DNA of 64,000 bases from Nyssa sinensis (GCA_008638375.1 CM018050.1:24292216-24356215); one strand, 5' to 3'; shown: positions 1 to 11,058, counted from the first letter of the stretch. Notes: generated by a model not told the origin, from the letters alone. Numbers and translations are program-made.

Positions 1-1189
1 ATTCTAGATTGCCACATCCTTCAATCATCAAAATTCAAAGGGAGGCTTTTTATTCCTTTTTTCGGCAAAGTCTTCTCTTGTATGGTTAATGCCAAAAATT
101 GGAGACTGATAAAATCCCCAAAAATCTCTAGGCAACTTTTCAAGTTTGTAAATGCTAACACTGCAAGCTGCAAATAGAATTAGAAAGTGGTTTGATGCTA
201 CAGTTTTGCAAATCGATTTAGCAATGTCAAATGCTTCAAATGACCAATGGAACCGGTGACGTCTCAAAACTTGACAGCTTTAGATATTTAAACCTCGACA
301 TCAATGTCTCGAAGGATGATTTGCTAGTGAGCCCTGCTACTTCATCGATAAGAATGGTCCACGCATTCTCTGGTCCGACTCGTCTGAGTAGTGAAATCAG
401 AATCCCTTCCCCAATGAATGGTGATCAAATTGGTCTAGTAATTGACTAAACCTTCTGCTATCCAAAAGTACATCAACACAAAACTATTAAATTCATAATC
501 TTTTGGAAAGAGCAAGCACTAAGGCAAAACATTGTTTCAACTTTCAAGTGAGAAACCAATTGGTAGTGTACGTAAAATGTCATCTTCCTTTTGCTTTAAT
601 TTCCATATTTCATTATCTCACACAAACAACTAGTCACATTTATCAGTTTTGTATGCAATAGGCTTCCTAAGGTCCTTACCGCAAGAGGAACATGCTTGCA
701 CTTCAATTTCTTCCCCAATTCTCATGATGTCCAGATGTTCCGGCTCTTTTTCGTCTTTAAATGTCAAATTCACAAAGAAAGACAAACAATCCACATGTGG
801 ATGACCGGTCCTTCAGAATTGTACATCTCAGTAGATCATCACGTGGAAGGCCTTCTAAGTTGTAGGCCTCATAATTGTTTCCATAACCGAAGCAACCACT
901 GCGGTGCATCTCATCATTGCTGCAAGTGGCATGACTTGCGGACATTGCAGAACAGCGAGAGTACGTCTCAAACTCATATGTATTTGGAGTCTGTTATATC
1001 CAAAGGTTGCATGATTAAGCAGTCACAATTTGTCTCACGGCCTGATTTAATAATTTTTCCAGCCACTTTTATCACATCAAATTCCTCTAACACACCAAAC
1101 CCATATTCTCAAATGAAAACACCCAACTAGCCTTTCATCATTCTACACCATTTTAGCAAGTGTACGCTTGCCAAAACCGCCTATTCCAA
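1..1189 (-). pseudogene. CC-NB-LRR resistance gene relic, NB-ARC to LRR part (left of retrotransposon)
   Basis: Read on the minus strand from 1189 down, all three frames together give an NB-ARC domain followed by leucine-rich repeats of an intracellular immune receptor. The P-loop end reads GGFGKRTLAKMV, followed by a TAG where the family has Tyr; then RLVGCFHLRIWV, YNLEGLPRDD (about 860), the IGEEI stretch near the GxP motif (about 700), KQKEDDIL (about 570), FPKDYEFNSFVLMYFW with the RNBS-D/MHD-side sequence (about 500), and LRR-type text such as KLEKLPRD and MIEGCGNLE near the window edge. The P-loop Lys is kept but the next Thr is Arg. Many frameshifts and stops mean no receptor can be made. 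The gene runs off the left edge. The remaining N-terminus lies at 6403-6845, separated by a retrotransposon. Assignment to the CNL (RGA2-like) class is firm; any recognised pathogen is unknown. Confidence 0.85.
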
Positions 1190-1599
1190 TGATAGACCAC
1201 GACGTTCAGCCAGGAGCCTCAAGCCAAATCCTAAATATATGGGATGAGGTGAACGTGAGAGCAGTTGCATGCGGCATGCAGGCATGCAACGTTGCCATGT
1301 ACGTAGACGGGGCCGTGAGCACGTGAAGAACGAGTAGTGGACTGGGTCAAGGCTGTTGAGATTTCCCATGAGTTGCACGTTACAGGATGTGGTTTTTTTG
1401 TTGAGAGTTTATTTCCATTTGTTATGCTTTCAGTTTATTAGTTCCCTTTTACTTTGGCAGTGTATGTGGCATTGCTTATTTAAGCAGGCCATAGGTTAGC
1501 AATAATTAATAAGAAAGGAGACTCAACTTATTCAAGTGCGGTTCGTTCTCACCCGAAGAGAACATTTACTTGAGCATAGATCTGTAGCGGGACCTATCA
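1190..1599 (+). repeat. 5' LTR of the Reina-like element
   Basis: 410-bp long terminal repeat starting TGATAG and ending CTATCA, a 6-bp inverted terminal pair. A matching copy sits at 5992-6402. The preceding bases TCCAA (1185-1189) are the target duplication. No obvious TATA box was singled out. It should carry promoter and polyadenylation functions by family analogy. Confidence 0.95.
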
Positions 1600-1600
1600 G

Positions 1601-1613
1601 TGGTATTAGAGCC
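1601..1613 (+). promoter_or_regulatory. Primer-binding site (initiator tRNA-Met type)
   Basis: TGGTATTAGAGCC begins two bases after the LTR. It matches the complement of the 3' end of plant initiator tRNA-Met (canonical TGGTATCAGAGC) with one mismatch. It would prime minus-strand cDNA synthesis. Confidence 0.9.
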
Positions 1614-2540
1614 ATGGCATCCAATAAAGAAAGGATTGAGGCTCTAGAAGCTGGGCTGGGTGGGGTGCAAGATGGATTACACAAGATGGAAATCGGCATG
1701 GCCGATCGTTTTCATCATCTAGAAGGCACTATCAACTGCCTCTCTGACCTACTGCTCGCAACCCAGGAGCCTCCACTCCACGGTACCCACCACCGTGGGG
1801 GTCATGACAGGGGACGACCGGTTGTATCCTCCAGAACGGCAAAATTGGAGTTTCCTCGATTCACCGGCGATGACCTGACAGAATGGTTCAATCGCGTCAA
1901 CCAATTCTTTGAGTTCCAAGGTACTCCTGAAGCTCACAAGGTTTCCTTAGCCTCCTACCATTTGGAAGGAGAGGCCAATCAGTGGTGGCAATGGATTCGC
2001 AGGACTTTCGGCGAGGAAGGACGCAGTCTTTCATGGGCTGACTTCGAAGATGAACTTTGGGCACGCTTTGGTCCTTCGGAGTGCGAAGATTTTGATGAAG
2101 CTCTTTCGAGGATAAGGCAGGATGGATCTTTGCCCGATTACCAGCGGGAATTCGAACGCTTGGGCAACCGAGTACGAGGCTGGACACAAAGAGCTCTTGT
2201 GGGAACGTTTATGGGTGGCTAAAAAACGGACATCTCCGATGGTATCCGAATGTTTAAGCCTCAAACATTGAAGGAAGCCATTGGCTTAGCACACTTGAAG
2301 GATGATCAACTCATAAGACAAAATAGATTTGTAAGACCTGCACCCCCACTGTGTGCTCCCCTAGCTCTTCCCTCTTTAGTCGAGCAGCTACACCAACCAC
2401 TGCTGTTCCTGTGTGGCGGCTCACCTGGGATGAAATGAAACTGCGGCGCGCCCAAGGCTTATGCTTTAACTGTAATGACCGTTTTACTGCCAGACACAAA
2501 TGTCAAGGGCCGCGGTTACTCATGCTGAAGGGTGACGATG
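1614..2540 (+). pseudogene. Reina-like gag region (capsid and zinc knuckle), broken
   Basis: ATG at 1614, directly after the primer-binding site, opens MASNKERIEALEAG. This start is preferred over upstream in-frame codons, which lie inside the LTR. The retrotransposon gag core includes LEFPRFTGDDLTEWFNRV and the QWWQWI and DFEDELWARFG motifs (about 1850-2070). A TAA at 2220-2222 interrupts the frame just before KTDISDGI; the frame is otherwise continuous there, so this is a point nonsense change. Near 2340-2350, in a C-rich stretch, the reading switches frame. In the new frame a zinc knuckle CFNCNDRFTARHKC (about 2463-2504) follows. The product would coat element RNA in virus-like particles; this copy cannot make it. 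Confidence 0.88.
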
Positions 2541-5500
2541 GCAGCAACAACTTGTTAGACAACACTATCACCGAAGAACAGCCAATGGAAGAGATTCATG
2601 AAGAACTTTTCAAACCAGAAATTACGTTGCATGCATTGACGGGATGGACTGCGCCCAAGACCATGCGGCTTGCTGCCAGGATCGGTTTCCACGACGTCAT
2701 TGTATTGATCGATAGCGGGTCGACTCACAATTTTATTAGTGAACGAATGGCCAATTTGCTACGGTTACCGGTGGTGCCGACGGAAGCTTTCACAATATGG
2801 GTAGCTAATGGAACCAATCTCAGATGCCAAGGACGGTTTGAGGATGTAAAGGTCGATCTACAGGGCACTCTTTTCTCTTTAACTCTTTATTCTTTACCTC
2901 TCACAAGGTTGGACGTGGTGCTGGGCATTCAATGGCTCGAGCTATTGGGTTCGGTGGTGTGCGACTGGAAGCGTCTCACTATGGAGTTCTCGTGGGAAAA
3001 TCAGCCCAAGAAATTGATAGGCATTGATGGGAAAGATATCTACACGGCATCAGCCAAGGAACTATCTAAAGCACTCCACCATGGCCATGCGCTATTCGCA
3101 CTCTGTTTCCAGGTCGCCCATGTGGCCCCACAAGCAACTATTCATCCACGCATGCAGGAACTCTTACATGACTTCTCTGATTTGTTTATAGAACCCACAA
3201 GCTTACCACCAGCAAGGGAGGTTGACCACAACATTGCCTTTAAGGAAGGAACGAAACCAATCAATGTTCGACCTTACAGGTACGCACATTATCAAAAGAA
3301 TGAGATCAAGAAACAGGTCCATGATATGTTGAGTGCGGGGCTTGTTCGACCTAGTACTAGTCCTTTCTCATCACCAGTATTGTTGGTCAAAAAGAAAGAC
3401 GGGAACTGGGGCTTTTGCACAAACTATCGTGCGCTCAACGCGGCAACCATTAAAGACAGATTTTCGATCCCCACGATTGATGACATGTTGGACGAACTCT
3501 ATGGGGCTTCCTACTTTACAAAGCTAGATTTGAGGGCAGGGTACCACCAGGTACGGGTAAATCCGCGTGATATCCATAAGACAGCTTTTCGAACACATAA
3601 TGGACATTACAAATATTTGGTTATGCCCTTTGGCCTATGTAACACACCATCTACATTCCAAGCTATCATGAATTCTATCTTTCGACCACATCTTCGAAAA
3701 TTCATATTAGTTTTTTTTTATGACATTTTGGTTTATAGCTCGGATTGGGACACGCATTTAGTGCATGTCAAACAGACCTTTGAGATATTGCGGCGGCACC
3801 AATTTTTTGTCAAGGCTAGTAAATGTGCATTTGGACAACAAGAATTGGAGTACTTGGGGCACATTATCACTAGCCAAGGCGTGAAGGTGGACGGCAGTAA
3901 AATTGCCGCAATGGTAGATTGGCCCCAGCCTACTAATATTTCGGAGCTACGTGGGTTTTTAGGCTTGACGGGTTATTACCAGAAATTTTTTCAGAGCTAT
4001 GGTATTATTGCCCGGCCACTCACCAATCTCCTTAAGAAAGGCAAATTCGGCTGGAATGAGGAAGTTGAAATTGCCTTCATTGCTCTCAAACAAGCCATGA
4101 CAACCACTCCTACATTGGCCATGCCAAATTTCCATGAGGTCTTCACTATTGAAACAGATGCATCCGGGGATGGCATTGGAGCAGTCCTAACTCAACAAGG
4201 TAAACCAGTGGCGTACATGAGTCGAGCCCTCGGAGTGGCAAAAAAATCTTGGTCGACATATGCTAAGGAAATGTTGGCCATTATAGCAGCCATTCGCATG
4301 TGGCGTCTGTACCTTCTCAGCCAAGAATTTTATATCAAAACCGATCAACGTAGTCTTAAATATTTACTAGAGCAATGAATAGCAACCCCGGAGTAACAAA
4401 AATGGGTAGCTAAACTCTTGGGTTACGACTGCGAAATTTTATACCATCCGGGTCGCGAAAATTCTGCCGCCGATGCTCTCTCGCACAAGCCAGGCAGTCC
4501 CATTCTTTACCAAATTTTCCTTCCACAGATTAGTTTATGGGAAGACATTAAACAGGCTGCCAAGGAGGATCCATACATCCAATCAATGGGCCGTGTGGCC
4601 TTGGAGCAACTTGGGGGATCATATACCTGGCATCACAGACTCCTATTGTACAAAGGTAAAGTGATCGTTCCAGGCAATGCAGCCTTAAAGGTCAAGCTGC
4701 TACATGAAATGCATGATACCAAGGTGGGCGGTCACTCGGGCATGCTACGTACATTCAAGAAATTACGCCAACAATTTTATTGGACTGGCATGAATCGCTC
4801 TGTGCAGGCATATGTCAAAGAGTGCGAAGTCTGCCAGAAAATAAAGGCTGAAACATTAGCACCAGTCGGGCTTCTCCAACCGTTGCCGATCCCGTGCCAG
4901 GTATGGGACGACATCACTTTGTATTTCATTGAAGGCTTACCGGTTTCACAAGGCAAGGATACCATCATGGTGGTGGTCGACAGGCTTAGTAAATCCGCCC
5001 ATTTCCTTGCTTTAAGCCACCCCTTTACTGCTAAAACAGTGGCAGAAAAATTTGTGGAAGGCATCATCAAGCTTTACGGCATGCCCATGTCCATTATTAG
5101 TGATCGAGACCCAATTTTCATCAGCAACTTCTGGCAAGAATTTTTCAAGATGTCGGTTACCAAACTGCATCTCAGCTCCGCCTACCACCCACAAACAGAT
5201 GGCCAGACGGAAGTTGTTAATCGCTGCGTCGAGCAATATCTCTGGTGCTTCGTTCATTAGTGGCCACGCAAGTGGTGCAGCCACTTACCTTGGGCAGAAT
5301 ATTGGTATAACACCACCTATCATATTTCTACCGGCATGACCCCTTTCCAGGCCCTATATGGATGACTGCCCCCATCTATTCCCACCTACAATGATGGACT
5401 GTCACTGGTGCACGAGGTTGATCAACAGCTCCTGAACCGCGATGAACTCCTGCGGCACTTTAAGGCCAACTTGGAGAGGTCTGTCAATCGAATGAAGCAA

Positions 5501-6049
5501 CTGGCCGACCACAAACGGAGGGACGTTTCGTTCAAACTTGGTGACTGGGTACTTTTGAAGCTGCATCCCTACCGCCAGCAAACCGCCTTCAAACGGGTCT
5601 ATCAAAAATTGGCTAGTCGTTTTTATGGCCCGTACAAAATCCTTGCGAAAGTAGGACCTGTCGCTTACCAGTTGCAGTTACCCGAGGGGGCGCGAATCCA
5701 TCCGGTGTTTCACGTATCACTACTCAAACAATATCAAGCCAAGGAGTGCAGCGCTGCACCGCCACCGGTCGAATTACCTCCATTTACCGACGATGGGGTA
5801 GTCCACTTGGAGCCTCACACCATCTTAAACACACGCTGGATTAAACAAGGCGCCCAGCTGATCGAGGAGAGTTTGGTGCACTGGAAAAAGTTGCCAGCAA
5901 AGGATGCAACTTGGGAACCCACCCAAAAGCTGCTGGCCATGTTCCCAGGTGTGGATCTTGAGGACAAGGATCCACCTAATGGGGGGAGTATTGATAGACC
6001 ACGACGTTCAGCCAGGAGCTTCAAGCCAAATCCTAAATATATGGGATGA
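2541..6049 (+). pseudogene. Reina-like pol (PR-RT-RH-IN-chromodomain), broken and catalytically mutated
   Basis: Order of domains: aspartic protease (DSGSTHNF, about 2710), reverse transcriptase (about 3330-3870, with LVKKKDGNW and LRAGYHQ), RNase H (ETDASGDGIGAVL, about 4150), integrase zinc finger (HDTKVGGHSG with CEVCQK, about 4710-4840), integrase core (4890-5240) and a chromodomain (HWKKLPAKDATWEP, about 5880). The RT active site reads FFYDIL at about 3714-3731, so the first Asp of the DD pair is Tyr. In integrase the first catalytic position of WDDIT-L-Y-F is also Tyr; the later Asp (SDRDP) and Glu (TDGQTE) remain. Stops at 4376 (TGA), 4394 (TAA), 5258 (TAG) and 5363 (TGA) break an otherwise single frame. 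The last codons run into the 3' LTR and end at a TGA at 6047-6049. Confidence 0.92.
5981..5990 (+). promoter_or_regulatory. Polypurine tract before 3' LTR
   Basis: GGGGGGAGTA precedes the 3' LTR by one base. Its place and purine content fit the plus-strand primer of an LTR element. It also lies inside the gag-pol frame. Confidence 0.75.
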
Positions 6050-6402
6050 GGTGAACGTGAGAGCAATTGCATGCAGCATACAGGCATGCAACGTTGCCAC
6101 GTATGTAGACGGGGTCGTGAGCACGTGAAGAACGAGCAGTGGACTGGGTCAAGGCTGTTGAGATTTCCCACGAGTTGCACGTTGCAGGATGTAGTTTTTT
6201 TTGTTGAGAGTTTATCTCCATTTGTTATGCTTTCAGTTTATTAGTTCCCTTTTACTTCGGCAGTGTATGTGGCATTGCTTATTTAAGCAGGCCAGAGGTT
6301 AGCAATAATTAATAAGAAAGGAGACTCAACTTATTCAAGTGCGGTTCATTCTCACCCGAAGAGAACATTTACTTGAGCATAGATCTGTAGCGGGACCTAT
6401 CA
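5992..6402 (+). repeat. 3' LTR of the Reina-like element
   Basis: 411-bp copy of the 5' LTR, differing at about 15 sites plus a one-base T-run indel. It ends CTATCA and is followed by target duplication TCCAA at 6403-6407. Confidence 0.95.
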
Positions 6403-6845
6403 TCCAACAATTGCTATGACAGAAAGACTATAATGATCGTTTGAATGCAAGTGCATTGAGACCTCTATAATATTTTCTTTATGTCTTCTAACATCCGAAG
6501 CAGCACACAAAAAGGACTAGGTCTCCCCCTCCCTTCGGATGCTCCTATATATAATTTGCTGTTATGTCTCACCAGCAAGTCTGTTTAATATCTCTAGAAT
6601 TAAGAAGTTGCTTGCTTACCTCTCTTATAAAGCCTTGATGAATAACTTTCTTCTTCAAAGCAACAACTTCGAATTCATCTAGAACACCGTCTATATCAAC
6701 ACCTAGTTCACGGCTCTTTCCTTGTTGCTCCTCAAGCGGCTTCACTCCTCCTTGACACCCTATGCCAGGCCAATTTCTTGTCGCGCAACAGAGCCTAATT
6801 TTTGTGGAACTCCCCTGCAAGGCTGAATAGAAATCGTTTTGCCAT
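6403..6845 (-). pseudogene. CC-NB-LRR resistance gene relic, Rx-type coiled-coil N-terminus (right of retrotransposon)
   Basis: This is the 5' part of the resistance gene whose remainder is at 1-1189. An ATG at 6845 (minus) opens MAKRFLFSLAGEF, matching the usual start of CNL proteins. Shifted frames then give QEIGLA, the Rx_N signature VLDEFEVVALKKKVI (about 6640-6690), and HKENIIE, then SLSVIAIVG just before the P-loop. Removing the element and one TSD copy makes VIAIVG run directly into IGGFGK in one frame, which shows this is one interrupted gene. ATG to P-loop is about 147 codons, shorter than the roughly 190 typical, so some coding sequence is also deleted. Several in-frame stops (for example after HKN) show it was probably dead apart from the insertion. 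No promoter was recognised; a TIR element starts 13 bp upstream of the ATG. Confidence 0.85.
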
Positions 6846-6857
6846 GTTCTGTGGACT

Positions 6858-8024
6858 ACTTAAGAGCAACTCCAACGGAGTTTACATTTTGGAGTGCCAA
6901 ATGGATGATTTACAACCTTAAACAGTGTTTTGGCACCCCTAAATTATAAATTTGCTTTAATAACGGGTACTAAAATGGGGTGTCATTTTAATATTTTAAT
7001 ATTTTTTATTAAAAATATAATTAAACTTAACGGTTATATTTGAACGGGTATAGTTTTCATAACGATCGTAATTTAACGGATATATTTTTATAGTCAAAAT
7101 TTTAAATTTTAAATTTCAAATTTCAAATTTCAAAATTCTAAATAACAATTAACTAAAATAGAAAAAAATTCTTCAATTATAAAAATTAGCTAAATAAATA
7201 AATTCACCTTAAATTAACAAAAATACATACATAAATAAATAAGCTAAAATTAAAATATTTAATTTAAATTACAAAAATTAAATTAATTTAAAATTTTAAT
7301 TTAAAATCTAAAACAATTAACTAATGTAAAACATATAAATATAAATATATGTTTATATAACTAATGTAAAACATAGTTATAAATATATAACTAATATAAA
7401 TATATGTTTAACATATAAATATTAAATATATGTAAAACATATAACTAATTTAAACATATATATATAGGCCAACAGAGACACCGTCTCTGTATCATTCTCT
7501 TCCCCCCCCCCCCGGCGCACCTGAGCTCCCCTTCCCCTCTGCGCCTCCTCCTCCTGCCCCTTCTCGTCTGTGCTTCCTTCCCCTTTCACTCCCTCTGTGC
7601 CTCATTCTTCAAATTTGCCATCACCAATCACAAGATTTGAAGAAAAATCAAGAGCAGGAACAGGAAACTTACAGTTTTCACGGCAAGCAATTTCACGGCA
7701 AGCAATTTTTTGGCCTTTGGTAAGTTTTTTCTTTCAAAATCTCTGAAAATCTCTCTGTATTTATATAGAGTAATTTTGGTTGAATAGAGCCGTTGATGAA
7801 CAGTAGAATCTCAAAATGACAGAACGGCTCTATGCAACCCCTCCCTTTCTCTCTCCAAGTGTTTGAAAAATTGCCACCCTAAGGGCATTGTTGCCATTTT
7901 CCAACCCTTGATGCCACCCCCGTTGGAGTAGAAAATTTTGAATTTGGGGTGGCATTTTAGCGGTTACCGACAGTTGAGCATTTGCCACCCCTGATGCAAC
8001 TCCCCGTTGGAGTTGCTCTTAAGT
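6858..8024. mobile_element. Non-autonomous DNA element with ~50-bp terminal inverted repeats
   Basis: The left end ACTTAAGAGCAACTCCAACG (6858-6877) recurs inverted at 8005-8024. Weaker inverted similarity continues about 30 bp inward (GGAGTGCCAAATG against GGGGTGGCAAATG). The interior has a very AT-rich part (6990-7470) with short TAAAACATATAAATATA-type repeats, then a GC-rich, pyrimidine-rich block from 7500 that looks like a captured leader plus splice donor (CCTTTGGTAAGT near 7720). No transposase is visible. A clear target duplication could not be set because the repeat tips are palindromic (CTTAAG). PIF/Harbinger or Mutator-like origin are both possible. It sits 13 bp upstream of the resistance-gene ATG. 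Confidence 0.7.
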
Positions 8025-8199
8025 GGTTAGGTTATGATGAAGAGGTGTTCAGAAATATGATCTCAGCGTATGGTCAGTCTATAATATGACAATAGGTTTT
8101 GCCAAAGTCAGGCGTTTGATCATAATTGGATGAATCTTAACTGTCAAATTGATTTGAGGGGAAAAAGGACTTGGAAACTTGTGTAAAAATGAATACCAA

Positions 8200-8400
8200 A
8201 GGTCTGGTAGCCGAAATGGTATCTTTTTTACTTTACATAGAGAAAGTCAAAAGTTCAAATCTTGTTAATGGCAAAGTAAAGTTTTATTTTATTGTGTGGA
8301 CAATGTAGGTTGGGTTAATAAGATAGTTAGATATCTTATTATTTGGGCTCGACCTCCCATCAATCCATAGCATCCTGAGAACTCTTATTATGTGGTAAAA
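8200..8400 (+). mobile_element. tRNA-derived SINE-like sequence
   Basis: A box A-like TAGCCGAAATGG (about 8209) is followed about 40 bp later by a box B-like AAGTTCAAATC (about 8250), the internal RNA polymerase III promoter spacing of tRNA-derived SINEs. Target duplication and tail were not resolved. The rest of 8025-8780 shows no gene. Confidence 0.4.
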
Positions 8401-8779
8401 AAATGAATAGCCTACTTATCCACAAAACATGACAAAAGGATTTCTATTTAGTCCCATGCGGGGTTAAGATTTTGATGGAAAAACATGGCAAACATGACTA
8501 ACATTCCGTTTGATCATACAAATCATTTTGCAATAATGCTAGTCTTACTTAAAAATTGTACCAAAAGTGTTTAGCTTCATGAGTTGGCAGTGTTATTTTG
8601 TTCGGATATCAACCACCTTTATTTTTGTTTACAATCTTGAATAGTGGGTTGAATGGTCCCCGTCGTTATGTGTTCTCTAAGTGTGATCTTGGGTTCCTTC
8701 CTCATTATCCCTAGATTGAGAGGGGAGGAGAGGAGGAACAAGTGCTTGTTGTTAGGTCGGAACCAAGGTTTGCCGTAGT

Positions 8780-9468
8780 CTAGACTAAGGTTTGAACATG
8801 TTGGGAAATAAGTTCAATTCTTTGATTTATAGGGTTAATTGTTGGCGCCTTTGGATTGGGATGTGTATTAGTGGTTTGGGATTGTTTGGAAATGATGGTT
8901 TGATTTCTCTGGAGACATGGATTTGGAGCCGTATTAATTTCTTTTGAAAATAAGGAAATTAGTAGATGACTAATTCTCAAGGTTGAAGTGAGTAGATGAC
9001 CAATTCTCATAATCAGTAGATGAACAATTCTCAAGGTTAAAGTCATTGCCCTAGAAATACTATTTCCCTTATTTTTCTTTTTATTGGGACAGTCTGCAGC
9101 AATATGACCATACTTATGGCAATTATAGCATTCTATGGGAGATGTATCAGATAATTGATTTGAGACTTTTCTTTTATCATTGCTAGAGGTGGATTTACCT
9201 TTTGAGTTGTTTGAGTTTGAAGTAGACTTGCTTGATGAAATTTCTTGATTAGATGAATTCTTTCTTCTACCTTTAAGAAATCTATTGAACCTTTTGACAA
9301 ATAAGGCTAGGTCATCATCATTAAGAGGCACAAACTCGGTGTCTTGATCCTCTTCGGATTTTTCTTGAACAGATTTCAAGGCTATGCTTTTTTGTCTCCT
9401 ATTCTGTCTATAATTTAACTCATAGGTCTGGAGTGAACCTAGAAACTCATTTATGAGGGGTCCAATCT
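8780..9468 (-). pseudogene. Ty1/copia gag fragment (SIRE-like), truncated
   Basis: On the minus strand the text starts near PLINEFLGSLQTYEL (about 9465), passes KSIALKSVQEKSEEDQD and DDDLALFVKRFNRFLKG, and reaches a zinc knuckle CYNCHKYGHIAADCPNKKK (about 9060-9130). This matches the C-terminal half of plant copia gag (UBN2 type plus knuckle), SIRE-like by its linker text. The N-terminal half is absent. Beyond the knuckle the sequence drifts into three short repeats of a GAGAATTG..CATCTACT unit (about 8960-9040), and pol is missing. It would have packaged element RNA. Confidence 0.75.
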
Positions 9469-9479
9469 ATGTCTAGATG

Positions 9480-10735
9480 TCAAGAAATAGACCTAAGGTG
9501 GGGGTAAATAGGTCTTACTAGCAAATAAAAATTTATTCGTTTAACTATATTCAAATTCACGTGCTATGGGTATAAAAAATTTTTAGTGACATGCAATAAT
9601 AAATTATGGCAATAATAGATAAAACAATAGTAAAAAGATAGAGACAATGTAATGAATTTGTTAACGAGGAAACCACCATAAATCAACTGAATCTGCTTTG
9701 AAAAATCTCGAGCTGTTGACCCAGATGTGAATCCACTATAAGAGGTTCGATGATTACAGACTCTTTACAACTCAGTCTTAATCCCTCAAGCCTTGTCGAT
9801 AATCTAAATTTTCTAAAAACTCGAATCCTCAAGTACCCTTCAAGTGTATCTATCGCTTTGAACTCCATGAATGACATACCAAGCGCAATTGCGAACTCCA
9901 TGTAACCTCAAACTCTGCCGATCGCATAAACTTGAAATTCATAAGCTTGTACTCGACGAATAATGTAAAAGATGAAATTCATGTTCTTTCTTCAAGGATT
10001 TCATCTATGTGTGTAATATACATATGAAGAAAAATACTTTTGGAAAGTTTAGAAACTCTTTTTAATAGCAACCAAAAGTTCTCTCATGAACTGGGGATCA
10101 AATCCTTATTTAGGATATGTTTTGGAAAGGAAATCGCATTGTTTGAATCCAATTAGGAAAGTAATCTACGCAACATTCGTTCCCACAAATCGAGTGTTCG
10201 TTCGCACGAATCTTAATTTGTTTGAATGAATTATCGAACGAAGGTGATATTAAGGCTGCTAGAATTTTCGTTGGATCATTTGTTTGAACGAATGTCCCAC
10301 GAATGAGTTACTGGAAAACTCATTTGATTGAAAGATCAAACACATATTTTGTTAATATTTATTTTCGACAAGCTCATTGAAGTATTCGTGCGAACGAATA
10401 TTATGAAAACCCTAAGAATTCTAGTTTTAAGTTAATGACTTATGACAACCATTACACCATGCACTTTCACATATATAAAAATAATAATTTAATCATAATG
10501 CATGAGAGTGTGGGGGGGATAGATTCAATCCAAACTTACTAAACGCTTACCAATGTTGCGTCATATGAGTATGAGTAAGTCATGTAGAAATAAGATAACC
10601 TTTAACTGAAACCCGACATGTTCTTCAAAGATCACAATACTTAAGGAGTCTTCACTCACTAACTTGGCAATCATTACAACTTGCTAATAGTTTTGTCCCA
10701 CAGATTAGCCAATACATGTGACGAATAGTCCTAAC
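9480..10735 (-). repeat. Probable SIRE-type LTR remnant
   Basis: On the minus strand a purine-rich GGGGAGTT (about 10740) is followed by TGTTAGGACTATTCG, a plausible LTR start. The stretch ends near ACCTATTTACCCCCACC (about 9505-9520) just before the truncated gag, similar to the ends of SIRE-lineage LTRs. It has no ORF of note. A second copy was not found in the window, so this rests on position and end motifs only. Confidence 0.4.
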
Positions 10736-11029
10736 AAACTCCCCATTTGGCAATATGTGACAAAACTCAATACAAGTACAACTAAACCTAGGTACCCTCC
10801 AAAAACCTGAAAGAAAAGATTTACATGGGATATTTAATCTAATAACTTGTGATACTACAATCAACAACATGATCCATTTAACCTGTGTCTGCAAGACAAC
10901 CATTACAATATACCTGTGAAAAGTATCGTATGGATAAAAGATAAATAAACATCAATAATCAGAAACACAACCATTCATAATAGAACACAATCATTCACAT
11001 GAGAAGAAAAAAAAATGTACCCCTCCCCC

Positions 11030-11058
11030 TATCACAAATCTCCCCTTTTTGTCACGAA
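11030..11058 (-). promoter_or_regulatory. SIRE-like polypurine motif
   Basis: On the minus strand GTGACAAAAAGGGGAGAT occurs just after degraded coding text. SIRE/Maximus copia elements carry this kind of AAAAGGGGGAGA motif near the 3' end of the internal region. A second purine motif sits next to the putative LTR at about 10740. Confidence 0.4.

Larger units (their letters stand above)
1190..6402 (+). mobile_element. Ty3/gypsy chromovirus (Reina-like), full length, defective
   Basis: A complete LTR retrotransposon of 5,213 bp. Two LTRs (410 and 411 bp, TGATAG...CTATCA) flank a primer-binding site, one gag-pol reading unit ending in a chromodomain, and a polypurine tract. The 5-bp target duplication TCCAA lies at 1185-1189 and 6403-6407. 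Short LTRs, a single gag-pol frame and a C-terminal chromodomain fit the Reina clade of chromoviruses (inference from architecture). A manual comparison of the LTRs gives about 15 substitutions, almost all transitions, plus one indel (about 3.7%). It is inserted antisense into the P-loop of the resistance-gene relic. Coding lesions: premature stops at 2220, 4376, 4394, 5258 and 5363, a frameshift near 2345, and loss of catalytic Asp residues in both reverse transcriptase and integrase. Confidence 0.95.

Noticed and set aside
696..1130. 144-codon plus frame
   Set aside because: Shadow of the minus-strand NB-ARC relic.
6860..8022. A 3-bp TTA/TAA duplication for the TIR element
   Set aside because: The flanks are TTA on one side and TAA on the other in direct orientation, explained by the palindromic CTTAAG tips; not a valid TSD.
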